This document shows, in pieces, positions 19,750 through 30,389 of a DNA stretch of 64,000 bases. Source of the stretch: Methylotenera sp. (GTDB lineage Bacteria > Pseudomonadota > Gammaproteobacteria > Burkholderiales > Methylophilaceae); assembly GCA_014378845.1 (NCBI GenBank), contig JACMNB010000025.1, positions 1-64,000 of the forward strand. The letters run 5' to 3'. Position numbers and translations under genes: made by a program. Numbering within the stretch: position 1 is the stretch's first letter; the number at the start of each line of letters is the position of its first letter. The notes under the pieces were generated by a model. It made no database searches. It was not told where the DNA came from and saw only the letters and a program-made list of their open reading frames with translations.

Positions 19750-20934
19750 ATGCTTAAAATATCATTTTCTCTTTTTATATTAGGCTGCACCTTGCTAGCG
19801 GGCTGCGGCTCAAACGGGCCGGCCTTAAAACCATTTAAAATGGATATTCAACAGGGCAATGTGGTGACATCTAAAATGTTGCTGCAATTAAAACCTGGTA
19901 TGACCAAATCGCAAGTGCGCTTTATTATGGGCACGCCGTTAATTGTTGATAGCTTTCATAAAGATCGCTGGGATTATTTTTATCAAATGCGCCAAGCAGG
20001 TAAAATTGTAGAGCAGCGCCGCGTTATTTTGGATTTTGAAAAAGAATTGCTCAGCAAAGTGCGTGGTGACGTAGTGCCACAAGGCACTATAGGTGCTGCT
20101 AAGGATGCTGATGCGAGTGATTTAAATGCACTTAACGCGCCTATTACGGTTGAGCCAAAACCAAAAGAAGTGAGTGTGTTGGATAGGCTAAAATTTTGGA
20201 AAAAAGATGAAAAATTGCTTGCCAAGGCAGAGGTTAAGTCAGAATTGAAGCAACCAGTTGCAACTGCGCCTGTGACAGCGGCAGTAATGGCAGTGGCGGC
20301 AGTTGCAGAAGAAACTGGCGACAAATTGGCAGCAGCTAGCACAGAAGCCGCTTCGGCAGAGGTGCCATCGATAATTGCCGTGCCAATTGAACTGCCAAGC
20401 ACTGAAAGCGCAGCTGCTGAGAATATTAACAATCAAAGCACAAACACTGAATCTGTCAATCAATCTGTTGCAACAGAACCGTTAAAAACAGAGACATTAC
20501 CAGTACAGCCGACTGACACAAAAACGCCGCCAGTCATCACTGGCAAAGAGTCGATGAAGCCCTTTAAATCGCCCTCACAAAAAATCTTGCCTACAAAACC
20601 TCAGCTGATTAAACCAATGCCAAGAAAACCTGAGGCGCCAAGCGCTGTTTTTAATGAGCTGCTGTTGCAAAAGCCTGCGCCAGTTGATTCGCAGCTTTCT
20701 AGGCCACTTAAACGTTTGCCTTTAATACCTAAAAAAGGCGAGCAATTGATATTTAGAATGGACAAAACTCTAGATTTGTCGCGAAGCCTAGCGATGCTTC
20801 CGCAGGCCGTGCAAGCGCCTGCCACGTCAGCGTCAGAAATTATTACCAAGCCAAATGCGGCTGAACTAGAACCATTGCCGGTAGAAGCTGCGCCAAGCTT
20901 TTTCGATAAAATGTTAGAAAAGATTGGTTTTTAA
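19750..20934 (+). CDS. bamE: outer membrane assembly lipoprotein BamE with a long low-complexity C-terminal extension
   Basis: [24 protein letters not shown] lipoprotein start; [41 protein letters not shown]; about 290 aa Ala/Pro/Lys-rich tail. Confidence 0.88.
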   Translation: MLKISFSLFILGCTLLAGCGSNGPALKPFKMDIQQGNVVTSKMLLQLKPGMTKSQVRFIMGTPLIVDSFHKDRWDYFYQMRQAGKIVEQRRVILDFEKELLSKVRGDVVPQGTIGAAKDADASDLNALNAPITVEPKPKEVSVLDRLKFWKKDEKLLAKAEVKSELKQPVATAPVTAAVMAVAAVAEETGDKLAAASTEAASAEVPSIIAVPIELPSTESAAAENINNQSTNTESVNQSVATEPLKTETLPVQPTDTKTPPVITGKESMKPFKSPSQKILPTKPQLIKPMPRKPEAPSAVFNELLLQKPAPVDSQLSRPLKRLPLIPKKGEQLIFRMDKTLDLSRSLAMLPQAVQAPATSASEIITKPNAAELEPLPVEAAPSFFDKMLEKIGF

Positions 20935-20936
20935 TA

Positions 20937-21740
20937 ATGAGCGTTAAGGTTGTTATTGCTGGTGTATCTGGCCGCATGGGACATGCTTTGTTAGAAGGCG
21001 TGTTAGCAGATGCTGATTTGCAATTGTACGGCGCATTAGACCGCACTGATAGCCCACAAATTGGGCAAGATGCGGGTGCGCAGTTGGGCAAAAATACAGG
21101 GGTAATCATTATTAGTGATGTTGCCGCTGCGTTAAAAGGTGCTGATGTGCTGGTTGATTTTACGCGGCCAGAAGCCAGCTTAGACTACTTAAAAGCCTGC
21201 AAGCAAGCACAAGTTAAGTACGTGATTGGCACAACTGGTTTTACGGTAGAGCAAAAAGCTACAATCGCCAAAGCGGCTAAAGAAATTGCCATTGTGTTTG
21301 CGCCAAACATGAGCGTGGGCGTGACGCTTTTAATTGATCTAGTCGAACAAGCTGCAAAAGTACTAAATGAAGGCTACGATATTGAGGTGGTAGAAATGCA
21401 CCACCGCCATAAAGTAGATGCGCCGTCAGGCACGGCTTTGCGCTTGGGTGAAGCGGCTGCTGCTGGCCTAGGGCAAGATTTAAAAGATTGCGCTATTTAC
21501 GCGCGCGAAGGCGTTACTGGTGAGCGGGAAGCTGGCAAAATTGGCTTTGCAACTTTACGTGGCGGCGATGTGGTGGGCGATCATACCGTGGTATTTGCGG
21601 GCATTGGCGAACGTGTAGAAATCACCCATAAAGCCAGCAGCCGCGCCACATTTGCGCTGGGTGCGCTGCGCGCTGCTAAATTTTTGCAGCACAAAACAGT
21701 AGGTTTGTTTGATATGCGTGATGTGCTTAAATTAAGTTAA
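20937..21740 (+). CDS. dapB: 4-hydroxy-tetrahydrodipicolinate reductase
   Basis: [39 protein letters not shown]. Confidence 0.96.
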   Translation: MSVKVVIAGVSGRMGHALLEGVLADADLQLYGALDRTDSPQIGQDAGAQLGKNTGVIIISDVAAALKGADVLVDFTRPEASLDYLKACKQAQVKYVIGTTGFTVEQKATIAKAAKEIAIVFAPNMSVGVTLLIDLVEQAAKVLNEGYDIEVVEMHHRHKVDAPSGTALRLGEAAAAGLGQDLKDCAIYAREGVTGEREAGKIGFATLRGGDVVGDHTVVFAGIGERVEITHKASSRATFALGALRAAKFLQHKTVGLFDMRDVLKLS

Positions 21741-21767
21741 TCATTAATTTATCAACGTTCAATATTA

Positions 21768-21840
21768 CCAAAAATATAGCGCCTTAAAATATAGCACCTA
21801 AAAATGCAGTGCTCAAAAATATGGCAGTTAAAAAATACAT
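21768..21840. repeat. degenerate short A-rich tandem repeat (about 15-16 bp)
   Basis: aaaaatatagcgcctt aaaatatagcaccta aaaatgcagtgctc aaaaatatggcagtta aaaaatacat. Confidence 0.55.
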
Positions 21841-21883
21841 CCCTCACAAAAAATTACCACTATGAAAGTTTAGCAAAAATAGT

Positions 21884-23127
21884 ATGCGATATTTTAGCTT
21901 AGTTAATTGGCGAAATCTGCAACAACAAGCCAAAGCTTGGCAGTTGTTATTGCTGGCGCTTACTTTGCTGGTTGGCTCTCTACTCACCTATTATGTTATT
22001 CACTCGGAAGACGCCGAGATGCGTGAAAATTTAATCACTTACGCCAATACTATTGAGCGCTTTATTGATTGGCGGCCTTTTGAAAACGTGCTGAATACCA
22101 ATCCAAACAATATCACTTTAGCTGATTTAAGCGGCATGCGCGTGCAGTTAAATGATGCCTGCAAAGCCAATCGCGATTGTCATTTTATTTATCTGTTGTA
22201 TTTAGAAAAAGCTTTAGAAAAACCAATGTAAAGTTTTTGTTAGACGCCAGCCCGCAGCCAGAATCTGAAATTTCACAATTAGCCGAAGTATTTGTAGAAG
22301 CGACAGATTCGCTTAAAAGTGCAATGTTGCACGAGCCGCCGCTGGTAGAAGGCCCAGTTACCGACCATTGGGGCACTTGGGTGAATGTGCGCGTGCCTGT
22401 TAAAATCACCCTTAAAGGCCTCCATTTTGCGATGTTAAATATAGATGTAGCCGCTACTGGTTGGCAATCTCGCATCACTAAAAAAGCCCTAGTGCCGGTT
22501 ATTTTTACGCTTATTTTTTGTAGTTTTTTACTATGGTTTATGGGTAAAAATAAAGAGCGCGAGCAACAGTTTACAGCGCTATATAATTCTACACACGAGC
22601 TAACCCAAATTGCCAATAATGATGAGCTGACAGGGCTACCTAATCGACGATTATTAGAAGACAGAATCATGCAAGCCATTAAAAGTGCGGCGCGCACGCG
22701 GCAGATTGTGGCGGTTTTATTTTTAGATTTAGACTATTTTAAAGCGGTGAACGATACCCATGGACACCCGATTGGCGATCAATTGTTAAAGCTCGTGGCA
22801 ACGCGTCTAAAAGGTTTGCTGCGAACTGAAGATACCGTAGCAAGAATTGGCGGCGACGAATTTATTATTTTGCTTGCTAACTTAAGTAGTGAATTGCAGG
22901 CGATTACCATGGCTGAAAAAGTAGTTAAAGTGCTAACCGAGCCTTTTCAAGTGGCTGATAAAAGCTTAAAAATTGGCGTGAGTGTGGGCCTTGCGTTTTA
23001 TCCTGAGCACGACACGAACGAAAAAAATCTGATTCGCCATGCCGATAATGCGATGTACGCCGCCAAACTCCAAGGCCGCAGTTGCTATGCGCTTTATCGA
23101 GATAATGCATCTGAAACAGATAGTTAG
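21884..23127 (+). pseudogene. membrane-anchored GGDEF diguanylate cyclase with an apparent frameshift
   Basis: ORF 21884..22231 (N-terminal TM and sensor part) continues in another frame as KTNVKFLLDASPQPESEIS...; GGDEF site RIGGDEFIILL; one extra A in the aaaaa run near 22217-22221 restores the frame. Confidence 0.85.
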
Positions 23128-23196
23128 ACAAGCTTGCATTAATTTATTGAGTGTATTTAACTAGTTGTATCGTACAAAATGTGCAACAGCTAGTGC

Positions 23197-23225
23197 TTGA
23201 ATGATGCCTCAGTTTCCGCTATAAT
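23197..23225 (+). promoter_or_regulatory. sigma70-like promoter of carA
   Basis: TTGAAT (23197-23202), 17-bp spacer, TATAAT (23220-23225). Confidence 0.75.
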
Positions 23226-23237
23226 TCGTCAATTCTG

Positions 23238-23270
23238 AAACGGGAAGAGTCCAAAAAACTTTTCCCGTTT
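23238..23270 (+). promoter_or_regulatory. carA 5' leader hairpin
   Basis: aaacgggaagagt-ccaaaaa-acttttcccgttt: 13-bp stem (one G-U), 7-nt loop, about 10 nt from the predicted transcription start. Confidence 0.75.
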
Positions 23271-23334
23271 TGCACATCTAGTTTTTGCACATTTAGCTAG
23301 TAGCGTGTCGGTTCAAATAATTTAGGAGATTTGC

Positions 23335-24468
23335 GTGTCAACAATTCCAGCGGTGTTAGTGTTAGCAGATGGAACTGTTTTTCATGGCATTGCAATTGGC
23401 GCGGTTAGCCACACAGTTGGCGAGGTGGTATTTAACACCAGCATGACTGGTTACCAAGAAATCCTTACCGATCCATCTTACGCCAAGCAAATCGTTACGC
23501 TCACTTACCCGCACATTGGCAACACAGGGGTTAATGACGAGGATATGGAATCGGGCAAGGTATATGCTGCGGGCTTAATTATTCGTGATCTGCCTTTGTT
23601 AGAATCCAATTTTCGTAGCACACAAACCCTCTCAGATTATTTAAAAGCCAATCATATCGTTGCCATTGCTGATATAGACACGCGTAAACTCACGCGCATT
23701 TTGCGTGAGAAAGGTGCGCAGGCAGGCTGCATTATGACGGGGGAGGTTGATGTTGCTAAGGCGCAAAGTTTAGCCCAAGCTTTTCCAGGTTTAGCGGGCA
23801 TGGATTTAGCCAAAGAGGTTTCGTGCAAGCAAGCGTATGAATTTACAGAGAGTGAATGGGTGCTAGGCAAAGGTTATGCTGCTGCACCAACTTCAAAGTT
23901 TCATGTCGTCGCTTTTGATTATGGCGTAAAATGCAATATTCTTAGAATGTTGGTTTCGCGCGGCTGCAAGGTCACCGTATTGCCAGCACAAGCTAGCGCC
24001 GAAGAAGCGCTTAAGTATAAACCAGACGGCATCTTTTTATCTAACGGCCCAGGCGACCCAGAACCTTGCGATTACGCCATTAAAGCCATTAAAACCCTTG
24101 TAGATGCCGGCATTCCAACATTCGGCATTTGTTTAGGTCACCAATTATTAGCGCTGGCGAGTGGTGCTAAAACCATGAAAATGAAGTTTGGCCATCACGG
24201 TGCAAATCACCCCGTGCAAGATGTTGAAACCAAGCGCGTTTATATCACCAGCCAAAACCATGGCTTTGCGGCAGACCCAAATACACTTCCAGCTAATATT
24301 AAAGTAACGCATGTCTCGCTATTTGATGGCAGTTTGCAAGGCATTGCGCGTACTGATAAGCCCGCATTTAGCTTTCAAGGTCACCCAGAAGCCAGCCCTG
24401 GCCCAACTGAAATGAGTTATTTGTTTGATCAGTTTGTTGGCATGATGCAAAAAGAAAAAGCTAATTAG
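23335..24468 (+). CDS. carA: carbamoyl-phosphate synthase small subunit (GTG start)
   Basis: [48 protein letters not shown]. Confidence 0.97.
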   Translation: MSTIPAVLVLADGTVFHGIAIGAVSHTVGEVVFNTSMTGYQEILTDPSYAKQIVTLTYPHIGNTGVNDEDMESGKVYAAGLIIRDLPLLESNFRSTQTLSDYLKANHIVAIADIDTRKLTRILREKGAQAGCIMTGEVDVAKAQSLAQAFPGLAGMDLAKEVSCKQAYEFTESEWVLGKGYAAAPTSKFHVVAFDYGVKCNILRMLVSRGCKVTVLPAQASAEEALKYKPDGIFLSNGPGDPEPCDYAIKAIKTLVDAGIPTFGICLGHQLLALASGAKTMKMKFGHHGANHPVQDVETKRVYITSQNHGFAADPNTLPANIKVTHVSLFDGSLQGIARTDKPAFSFQGHPEASPGPTEMSYLFDQFVGMMQKEKAN

Positions 24469-24470
24469 CA

Positions 24471-24622
24471 GCCGATGAACGCGGATGCACGCCGATAAAA
24501 ACGGATAAAATCTAAAAGCAAGATAAATGAAACACTTTATACATCAATTAATTATTAAATTTACAAGCCAAGTTGTTATAAGCGCAGAAAACATCGGCGT
24601 TTATCGGCGTTTATCGGCGGTT
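24471..24622. repeat. pair of oppositely oriented GCCGATAAA-type repeat clusters in the carA-carB spacer
   Basis: gccgatgaacgcggatgcacgccgataaaaacggataaa ... acatcggcgtttatcggcgtttatcggcgg. Confidence 0.75.
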
Positions 24623-24635
24623 AAATAAAAAAGCT

Positions 24636-27600
24636 ATGGCAAAACGTACAGACATCAAAAGCATCCTTATCATCGGCGCTGGCCCAATTGTCATTGGTCA
24701 AGCCTGCGAGTTTGATTACTCTGGCGCGCAAGCTTGTAAAGCCCTCCGTGAAGAAGGTTACCGAGTGATTTTGGTGAACTCAAACCCTGCCACCATTATG
24801 ACAGACCCAGAAATGGCAGACGCGACCTATATCGAGCCGATAACATGGAAAGTGGTTGAAAAAATCATCGCCAAAGAGCGCCCTGATGCGCTATTGCCGA
24901 CGATGGGCGGCCAAACAGCACTGAATTGCGCGCTCGATTTAGACAAGCACGGCGTGCTGGCCAAATATAATGTTGAACTAATTGGCGCGAGTAAAGAAGC
25001 CATCGATAAAGCCGAAGATAGACAGAAATTTAAAGAAGCCATGACCAAAATTGGTTTGGGTTCTGCGCGTTCTAGCATCGCGCATAGTATGGAAGAAGCT
25101 TTGCAAGTGCAGGGCAGCATTGGCTACCCAGCCATTATCCGCCCCTCGTTCACCATGGGCGGCAGCGGCGGCGGTATTGCTTATAATCGTGAAGAATTCA
25201 TAGAAATTTGCGAACGTGGTTTGGATGCGTCGCCGACCAAAGAATTGTTGATTGAAGAATCCATGCTCGGCTGGAAAGAGTACGAGATGGAAGTGGTGCG
25301 CGACAAAGCGGATAACTGCATCATCATTTGCTCGATTGAAAACCTAGACCCAATGGGCGTGCACACGGGCGACAGCATCACCGTCGCACCCGCGCAAACA
25401 TTGACGGACAAGGAATATCAAATCATGCGTAACGCTTCGCTAGCAGTTTTGCGCGAAGTGGGTGTGGAAACAGGCGGCTCTAACGTGCAGTTTGCGATTA
25501 ATCCAGACGACGGCCGCATGATTGTGATTGAGATGAATCCGCGCGTGTCGCGTTCATCTGCTTTGGCATCAAAAGCGACGGGCTTCCCCATTGCAAAAGT
25601 AGCGGCAAAATTGGCGGTGGGTTTTACGCTGGATGAGCTTAAAAATGACATCACAGGTGGCCAAACGCCCGCTTCGTTTGAGCCTAGTATCGATTACGTG
25701 GTTACTAAAATTCCAAGATTCGCGTTTGAGAAATTCCCGCAAGCAGACAGTCGCTTAACCACTCAAATGAAGTCAGTTGGCGAAGTGATGGCGATTGGCC
25801 GCACTTTCCAAGAATCATTTCAAAAAGCCCTGCGCGGCTTGGAAGTCGGCGTAGATGGCTTAGATTCAATCTCGACTGACTTAGACCGTATCAACAAAGA
25901 AATGGGTGAACCAGGCCCAGAACGTATTTGGTACGTGGCAGATGCCATGCGTATGGGCGTGAGCAATGAAGAAATTTTCAATATTTCAAAAATTGACCCT
26001 TGGTTTTTAGCGCAAATTAAAGATATTATCGACCGTGAAGCCGCGCTTAAAGGCAAGCACATTGCCGATTTAGACAAAAATGCGCTGTATCAACTAAAGC
26101 GCCGTGGCTTTAGTGACCGTCGCTTAGCCACGCTGCTAGAAACCGATCAGCACGCCGTGCGCGCCTATCGCCAAGCGCTAAACGTGCGCCCGGTGTATAA
26201 GCGTGTGGATACTTGCGCGGCGGAGTTTGCGACGAATACGGCGTATATGTATTCTAGCTACGAAATTGAGTGCGAATCCAATCCGACCAATAGACAAAAA
26301 ATAATGGTGCTAGGCGGCGGGCCAAACCGCATTGGCCAAGGCATAGAGTTTGATTATTGCTGCGTGCACGCGGCGTTTGCCATGCGTGATGACGGTTACG
26401 AAACCATTATGGTGAATTGCAACCCAGAAACTGTTTCTACCGATTACGATACCAGTGACCGCTTGTATTTTGAGCCAGTCACATTAGAAGACGTGCTAGA
26501 AATCGTCAATATAGAAAAACCAGTTGGCGTGATTGTGCAATACGGTGGCCAAACGCCGCTAAAATTAGCGCGCGCACTAGAAAAAGCCGGCGTACCAATT
26601 ATTGGTACCAGCCCAGATGCGATTGATAGAGCGGAAGACCGCGAGCGTTTTCAAAAACTAATTCAAGATTTAGGCCTAAAACAGCCGCCCAACCGCACTG
26701 CGCGTACGCCAGAAGCGGCACTAATTGCCGCGAATGAAATTGGTTACCCTCTCGTTGTGCGCCCAAGTTATGTATTGGGCGGTCGCGCAATGGAAATTGT
26801 GCATGAGCAAAGCCAATTAGAACGCTATATGCGCGAGGCAGTAAAAGTTTCTAACGATTCACCCGTATTGCTAGACCGATTTTTGAACGATGCTTTGGAA
26901 ATTGACGTAGACGCAATTTGCGATGGCGAAGATGTGTTAATTGGCGGCATTATGCAGCACGTAGAACAAGCAGGCGTGCATTCGGGTGATTCTGCCTGCT
27001 CGCTACCGCCCTATAGTTTAAGCGAAGCATTGCAAGACGTATTGCGGGCGCAAACCACGCAAATGGCGTTAGCGCTAGGTGTTAAAGGCTTAATGAACGT
27101 GCAGTTTGCAATTCAAGGTGAAGTGGTTTATGTGCTAGAAGTGAACCCAAGAGCATCACGCACCGTACCGTTTGTATCTAAAGCGTGTGGTTTGCAACTG
27201 GCAAAAATCGCCGCACGTTGCATGGCGGGGCAAAGTTTGAAAGCGCAAGGCGTCACCCAAGAAGTGATTCCTCCGTATTTCTCAGTGAAAGAAGCCGTAT
27301 TCCCTTTCATCAAGTTTCCAGGTGTGGATACCATTCTAGGCCCTGAAATGAAATCCACAGGCGAAGTCATGGGCGTAGGCGCAACCTTTGCAGAGGCGTT
27401 TGTGAAAGCGCAAATGGGGGCATCGGCCAAGTTACCCAAAGGCGGCCGCGCGTTTATTAGCGTGCGCAATGAAGATCACCAAAAAGTGGTGGATATTGCG
27501 CAAGATCTTGATAAATTAGGCTTTACGTTAGTGGCCACAAAAGGCACCGCAAAAGCACTAACCGCGCATGGCTTAACCGTAATGCCCGTGAATAAAGTGG

Positions 27601-27839
27601 CAGAAGGCCGCCCACATATTGTGGATATGATTAAAAATAATGAGATTAGCTTTATTGTTAACGTTACTGAGGATAAAAAAGCCGTTGCCGATTCTTACGA
27701 AATTCGCCGCAGCGCCTTGCAAAATAAAGTGACTTATTACACCACGCTGGCGGGTTCAAAAGCGGCCTGTATGGGCATGGCGCACATGTCGGAATTGAAT
27801 GTGGAATCACTGCAAGACTTGCATAAAAAACTAGCATAA
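24636..27839 (+). CDS. carB: carbamoyl-phosphate synthase large subunit
   Basis: [44 protein letters not shown]; tandem ATP-grasp halves. Confidence 0.98.
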   Translation: MAKRTDIKSILIIGAGPIVIGQACEFDYSGAQACKALREEGYRVILVNSNPATIMTDPEMADATYIEPITWKVVEKIIAKERPDALLPTMGGQTALNCALDLDKHGVLAKYNVELIGASKEAIDKAEDRQKFKEAMTKIGLGSARSSIAHSMEEALQVQGSIGYPAIIRPSFTMGGSGGGIAYNREEFIEICERGLDASPTKELLIEESMLGWKEYEMEVVRDKADNCIIICSIENLDPMGVHTGDSITVAPAQTLTDKEYQIMRNASLAVLREVGVETGGSNVQFAINPDDGRMIVIEMNPRVSRSSALASKATGFPIAKVAAKLAVGFTLDELKNDITGGQTPASFEPSIDYVVTKIPRFAFEKFPQADSRLTTQMKSVGEVMAIGRTFQESFQKALRGLEVGVDGLDSISTDLDRINKEMGEPGPERIWYVADAMRMGVSNEEIFNISKIDPWFLAQIKDIIDREAALKGKHIADLDKNALYQLKRRGFSDRRLATLLETDQHAVRAYRQALNVRPVYKRVDTCAAEFATNTAYMYSSYEIECESNPTNRQKIMVLGGGPNRIGQGIEFDYCCVHAAFAMRDDGYETIMVNCNPETVSTDYDTSDRLYFEPVTLEDVLEIVNIEKPVGVIVQYGGQTPLKLARALEKAGVPIIGTSPDAIDRAEDRERFQKLIQDLGLKQPPNRTARTPEAALIAANEIGYPLVVRPSYVLGGRAMEIVHEQSQLERYMREAVKVSNDSPVLLDRFLNDALEIDVDAICDGEDVLIGGIMQHVEQAGVHSGDSACSLPPYSLSEALQDVLRAQTTQMALALGVKGLMNVQFAIQGEVVYVLEVNPRASRTVPFVSKACGLQLAKIAARCMAGQSLKAQGVTQEVIPPYFSVKEAVFPFIKFPGVDTILGPEMKSTGEVMGVGATFAEAFVKAQMGASAKLPKGGRAFISVRNEDHQKVVDIAQDLDKLGFTLVATKGTAKALTAHGLTVMPVNKVAEGRPHIVDMIKNNEISFIVNVTEDKKAVADSYEIRRSALQNKVTYYTTLAGSKAACMGMAHMSELNVESLQDLHKKLA

Positions 27840-27935
27840 AAAATCAGCACAAAAGTTTTATGTAAAAGTCAACAATGCAAATAAGCTCAGACTTGCGCGT
27901 AAAATTAGTTTAAAATACAATTTACAATTATCACA

Positions 27936-27970
27936 AAACCACGCTCAGGCTTGAGTGTGGTTTATTTTTT
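27936..27970 (+). terminator. Rho-independent terminator-like hairpin upstream of greA
   Basis: aaaccacgctca-ggc-ttgagtgtggttt followed by atttttttatt. Confidence 0.8.
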
Positions 27971-27987
27971 TATTAAAGGTTTGCAGC

Positions 27988-28470
27988 ATGGCATTAACTC
28001 AAATTCCAGTCACAGTAATAGGCGCAGAGATGCTCAAAATTGAGCTGGCACGTCTGCGCAGTGAAGATAGACCAAGCGTGATTCAAGCAATTGCTGAGGC
28101 GCGCGCGCAGGGCGACTTATCGGAAAATGCCGAGTACGAAGCGGCCAAGGAAAAACAAAGTTTTATCGAAGGTCGTATTGCCGAGCTAGAATCAAAGCTA
28201 TCAAACTTATTTGTCATTGACCCAAAAACGCTTAATGCAGAAGGCCGCGTGGTATTTGGCGCCACTGTGCGCATTGAAGATTTGGATTCAGGTGACGCAA
28301 AAACCTATCAAATTGTAGGTGAAGATGAAGCCGATATAAAAGGCGGAAAAATTTCGGTTGGCTCACCAATCGCCCGGGCATTGATTGGCAAAAACGAAGG
28401 CGATATTGCCGAAGTGCAATCACCAGGCGGCGTTAAAGAGTTTGAAGTGCTTGAAGTATCCTATATTTAA
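27988..28470 (+). CDS. greA: transcription elongation factor GreA
   Basis: MALTQIPVTVIGAEMLKIEL..GDLSENAEYEAAKEKQSFIEGRIAELESKL; start moved to ATG 27988. Confidence 0.95.
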   Translation: MALTQIPVTVIGAEMLKIELARLRSEDRPSVIQAIAEARAQGDLSENAEYEAAKEKQSFIEGRIAELESKLSNLFVIDPKTLNAEGRVVFGATVRIEDLDSGDAKTYQIVGEDEADIKGGKISVGSPIARALIGKNEGDIAEVQSPGGVKEFEVLEVSYI

Positions 28471-28500
28471 GCTACCCAACTTAAACACTATTCGCAAACC

Positions 28501-28941
28501 ATGTCTCAAAAAATCACTTTAGTTATCATTACGCTTTGGGTTGGCGCCTTATGGGCGATAGGATTTGTGGCCTATGTATTGTTCAAAACCCTGCCAGACA
28601 ATCATCAACTAGCAGGTAATTTGGCGGGGCAACTATTCACGATTGTGCGATACATTGGCATCGTGAGTGCATTTTATTTGCTGATTCAACGCTTAGTGGA
28701 CTATAGCACGTCTGCGTTAAAGCAAGCCTATTTTTGGGCGGTGTTGGTCATGTTGTTATTGGTGTTGGCCGAACATTTTGGCATTCAGCCAATTTTGGCG
28801 CAGCTTAAGGCAGACGCCATGCCAAGCGACGTGATGCACAGTATATTTGCTGAGCGATTTGGCAAATGGCATGGCATTGCCAGCGTTGCGTATTTGGTGG
28901 AGTGTTTGCTAGGTTTTGTGGTGGTGCTTAAGGTAAGATAA
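28501..28941 (+). CDS. DUF4149-like membrane protein
   Basis: Four-helix membrane protein following greA in the greA-yhbY-rlmE context. Confidence 0.65.
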   Translation: MSQKITLVIITLWVGALWAIGFVAYVLFKTLPDNHQLAGNLAGQLFTIVRYIGIVSAFYLLIQRLVDYSTSALKQAYFWAVLVMLLLVLAEHFGIQPILAQLKADAMPSDVMHSIFAERFGKWHGIASVAYLVECLLGFVVVLKVR

Positions 28942-29178
28942 ATGAAAGTCAGACAAAATGAAGATTACACAAATTGTGGAAAAACCATAGCTGGTTTAAT
29001 TGAAGAGCTGAAAACATTTGAAAATCAACAGCTTGAAGTACGGATTTTGATTGACGGTGGTTTAACTTCAATGCCGATTTCCATATTGACTAAGCGCGAA
29101 AATAAATACGCTTTAATTGAAAATTGCCAAGAAGTGCCGACGATTATCCAGCACAATCCAAATTGGACGCTGCTTTAA
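28942..29178 (+). CDS. hypothetical protein
   Basis: 78-aa ORF directly after 28941, same strand; no recognised family. Confidence 0.5.
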   Translation: MKVRQNEDYTNCGKTIAGLIEELKTFENQQLEVRILIDGGLTSMPISILTKRENKYALIENCQEVPTIIQHNPNWTLL

Positions 29179-29179
29179 C

Positions 29180-29548
29180 TTAAGGTTTTGGAATGTGAAT
29201 TTTCGCCGATTCTTTAATGGCAGCATTCGCGCGGAAAACCACGAGTTGCTTGCCAATATGATGCACTGCAATTGCATTCGATTTGGCGCAAATCTCGGCA
29301 TACATGGCTTTGCGGGCGTCTCTGTCATCGCCCGCCACTTGAATTTTAATCAATTCATGCGCGTTTAAATTTAATTCAATTTCTTTGAGTACGTTTTCGT
29401 TTAAGCCGTTATTGCCAATCATCACAACAGGGCTTAAGTTATGCGCAAGGCCACGTAAATGGGCGATTTGCTTAGTTGTTAATATAGGCGTCGTTAATGT
29501 AGCCGTCGTTAATGTAGGCGAAGTTAATATAGGCGTAGTTAATTTCAT
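29180..29548 (-). CDS. yhbY: CRS1/YhbY RNA-binding protein
   Basis: TTKQIAHLRGLAHNLSPVVMIGNNGLNENVLKEIELNLNAHELIKIQVAGDDR. Confidence 0.9.
   Translation of the reverse strand: MKLTTPILTSPTLTTATLTTPILTTKQIAHLRGLAHNLSPVVMIGNNGLNENVLKEIELNLNAHELIKIQVAGDDRDARKAMYAEICAKSNAIAVHHIGKQLVVFRANAAIKESAKIHIPKP
29478..29548. repeat. 15-bp in-frame tandem repeat at the yhbY 5' end
   Basis: gttaatataggcgtc / gttaatgtagccgtc / gttaatgtaggcgaa / gttaatataggcgta; encodes LTTPILTSPTLTTATLTTPILT. Confidence 0.85.
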
Positions 29549-29627
29549 TGTTTTGCAGTTTCCAATTAATGTTGTATTTTATCATAAACAGGGTTGTAGA
29601 TTTGAAAGCCAGAACTGAAAGGCAAAG

Positions 29628-30263
29628 TTGAAAGTCACGCGCACCAGCAAAGCTTGGATGCAAGAGCATTTAAGCGATGAATTCGTCAAACGCGCGCAAA
29701 AAGAGGGTTATAGAGCACGCGCGGCTTACAAACTGATTGAAATTGACGATAAAGATAAGTTAATTAAACCCGGCATGACGATTGTGGATTTAGGCTCGAC
29801 GCCTGGCAGTTGGAGCCAAGTTGCGGTGCAGCGTTTAAAAGCAAAGGACAGTCAAGAAATAAATGGCAAAGTCATTGCGCTCGATATTTTAGACATGACG
29901 CCTATAGCGGGAGTGACCTTTATTCAAGGTGATTTTCGTGATGAGGCAGTTTTAAAGCAACTGCAAGCGGCCATAAATAATAAACCAGTTGACCTTGTAA
30001 TTGCAGATATGGCGCCCAATATAAGTGGAGTTAAAGATGTAGACCAAGCAGGCGCAGCCTATTTAACCGAACTTGCGCTTGAATTTAGTAAAGATTGGTT
30101 AAAACCAAATGGCAATTTTCTGGTCAAGGTTTTTATAGGTGCCGGTTTTGACGAAATTGTAAAAACCATGCGCCTACATTTTAGTAAAGTAGTCACGCGA
30201 AAACCAAAAGCCTCGCGCGATCGTAGTAGTGAAGTGTACTTGCTGGGCATTGGCCGTAAATAG
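29628..30263 (+). CDS. rlmE: 23S rRNA (uridine-2'-O)-methyltransferase RlmE (TTG start)
   Basis: RSKAWMQEHLSDEFVKRAQKEGYRARAAYKLIEIDDK, VDLGSTPGSWSQVAVQRL, DLVIADMAPNISG. Confidence 0.95.
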   Translation: MKVTRTSKAWMQEHLSDEFVKRAQKEGYRARAAYKLIEIDDKDKLIKPGMTIVDLGSTPGSWSQVAVQRLKAKDSQEINGKVIALDILDMTPIAGVTFIQGDFRDEAVLKQLQAAINNKPVDLVIADMAPNISGVKDVDQAGAAYLTELALEFSKDWLKPNGNFLVKVFIGAGFDEIVKTMRLHFSKVVTRKPKASRDRSSEVYLLGIGRK

Positions 30264-30389
30264 GGTCATTCAGCAAAAAGGTGTAAGCTTTTGGTTTAAA
30301 CCTGTAGATATAGAGTCAGTAATTAAAAGTTACAGGCTAAAAAAGTTTTAATTTGAAATAAACCCTGTTTAAATTTAAGGATTGGGCTA

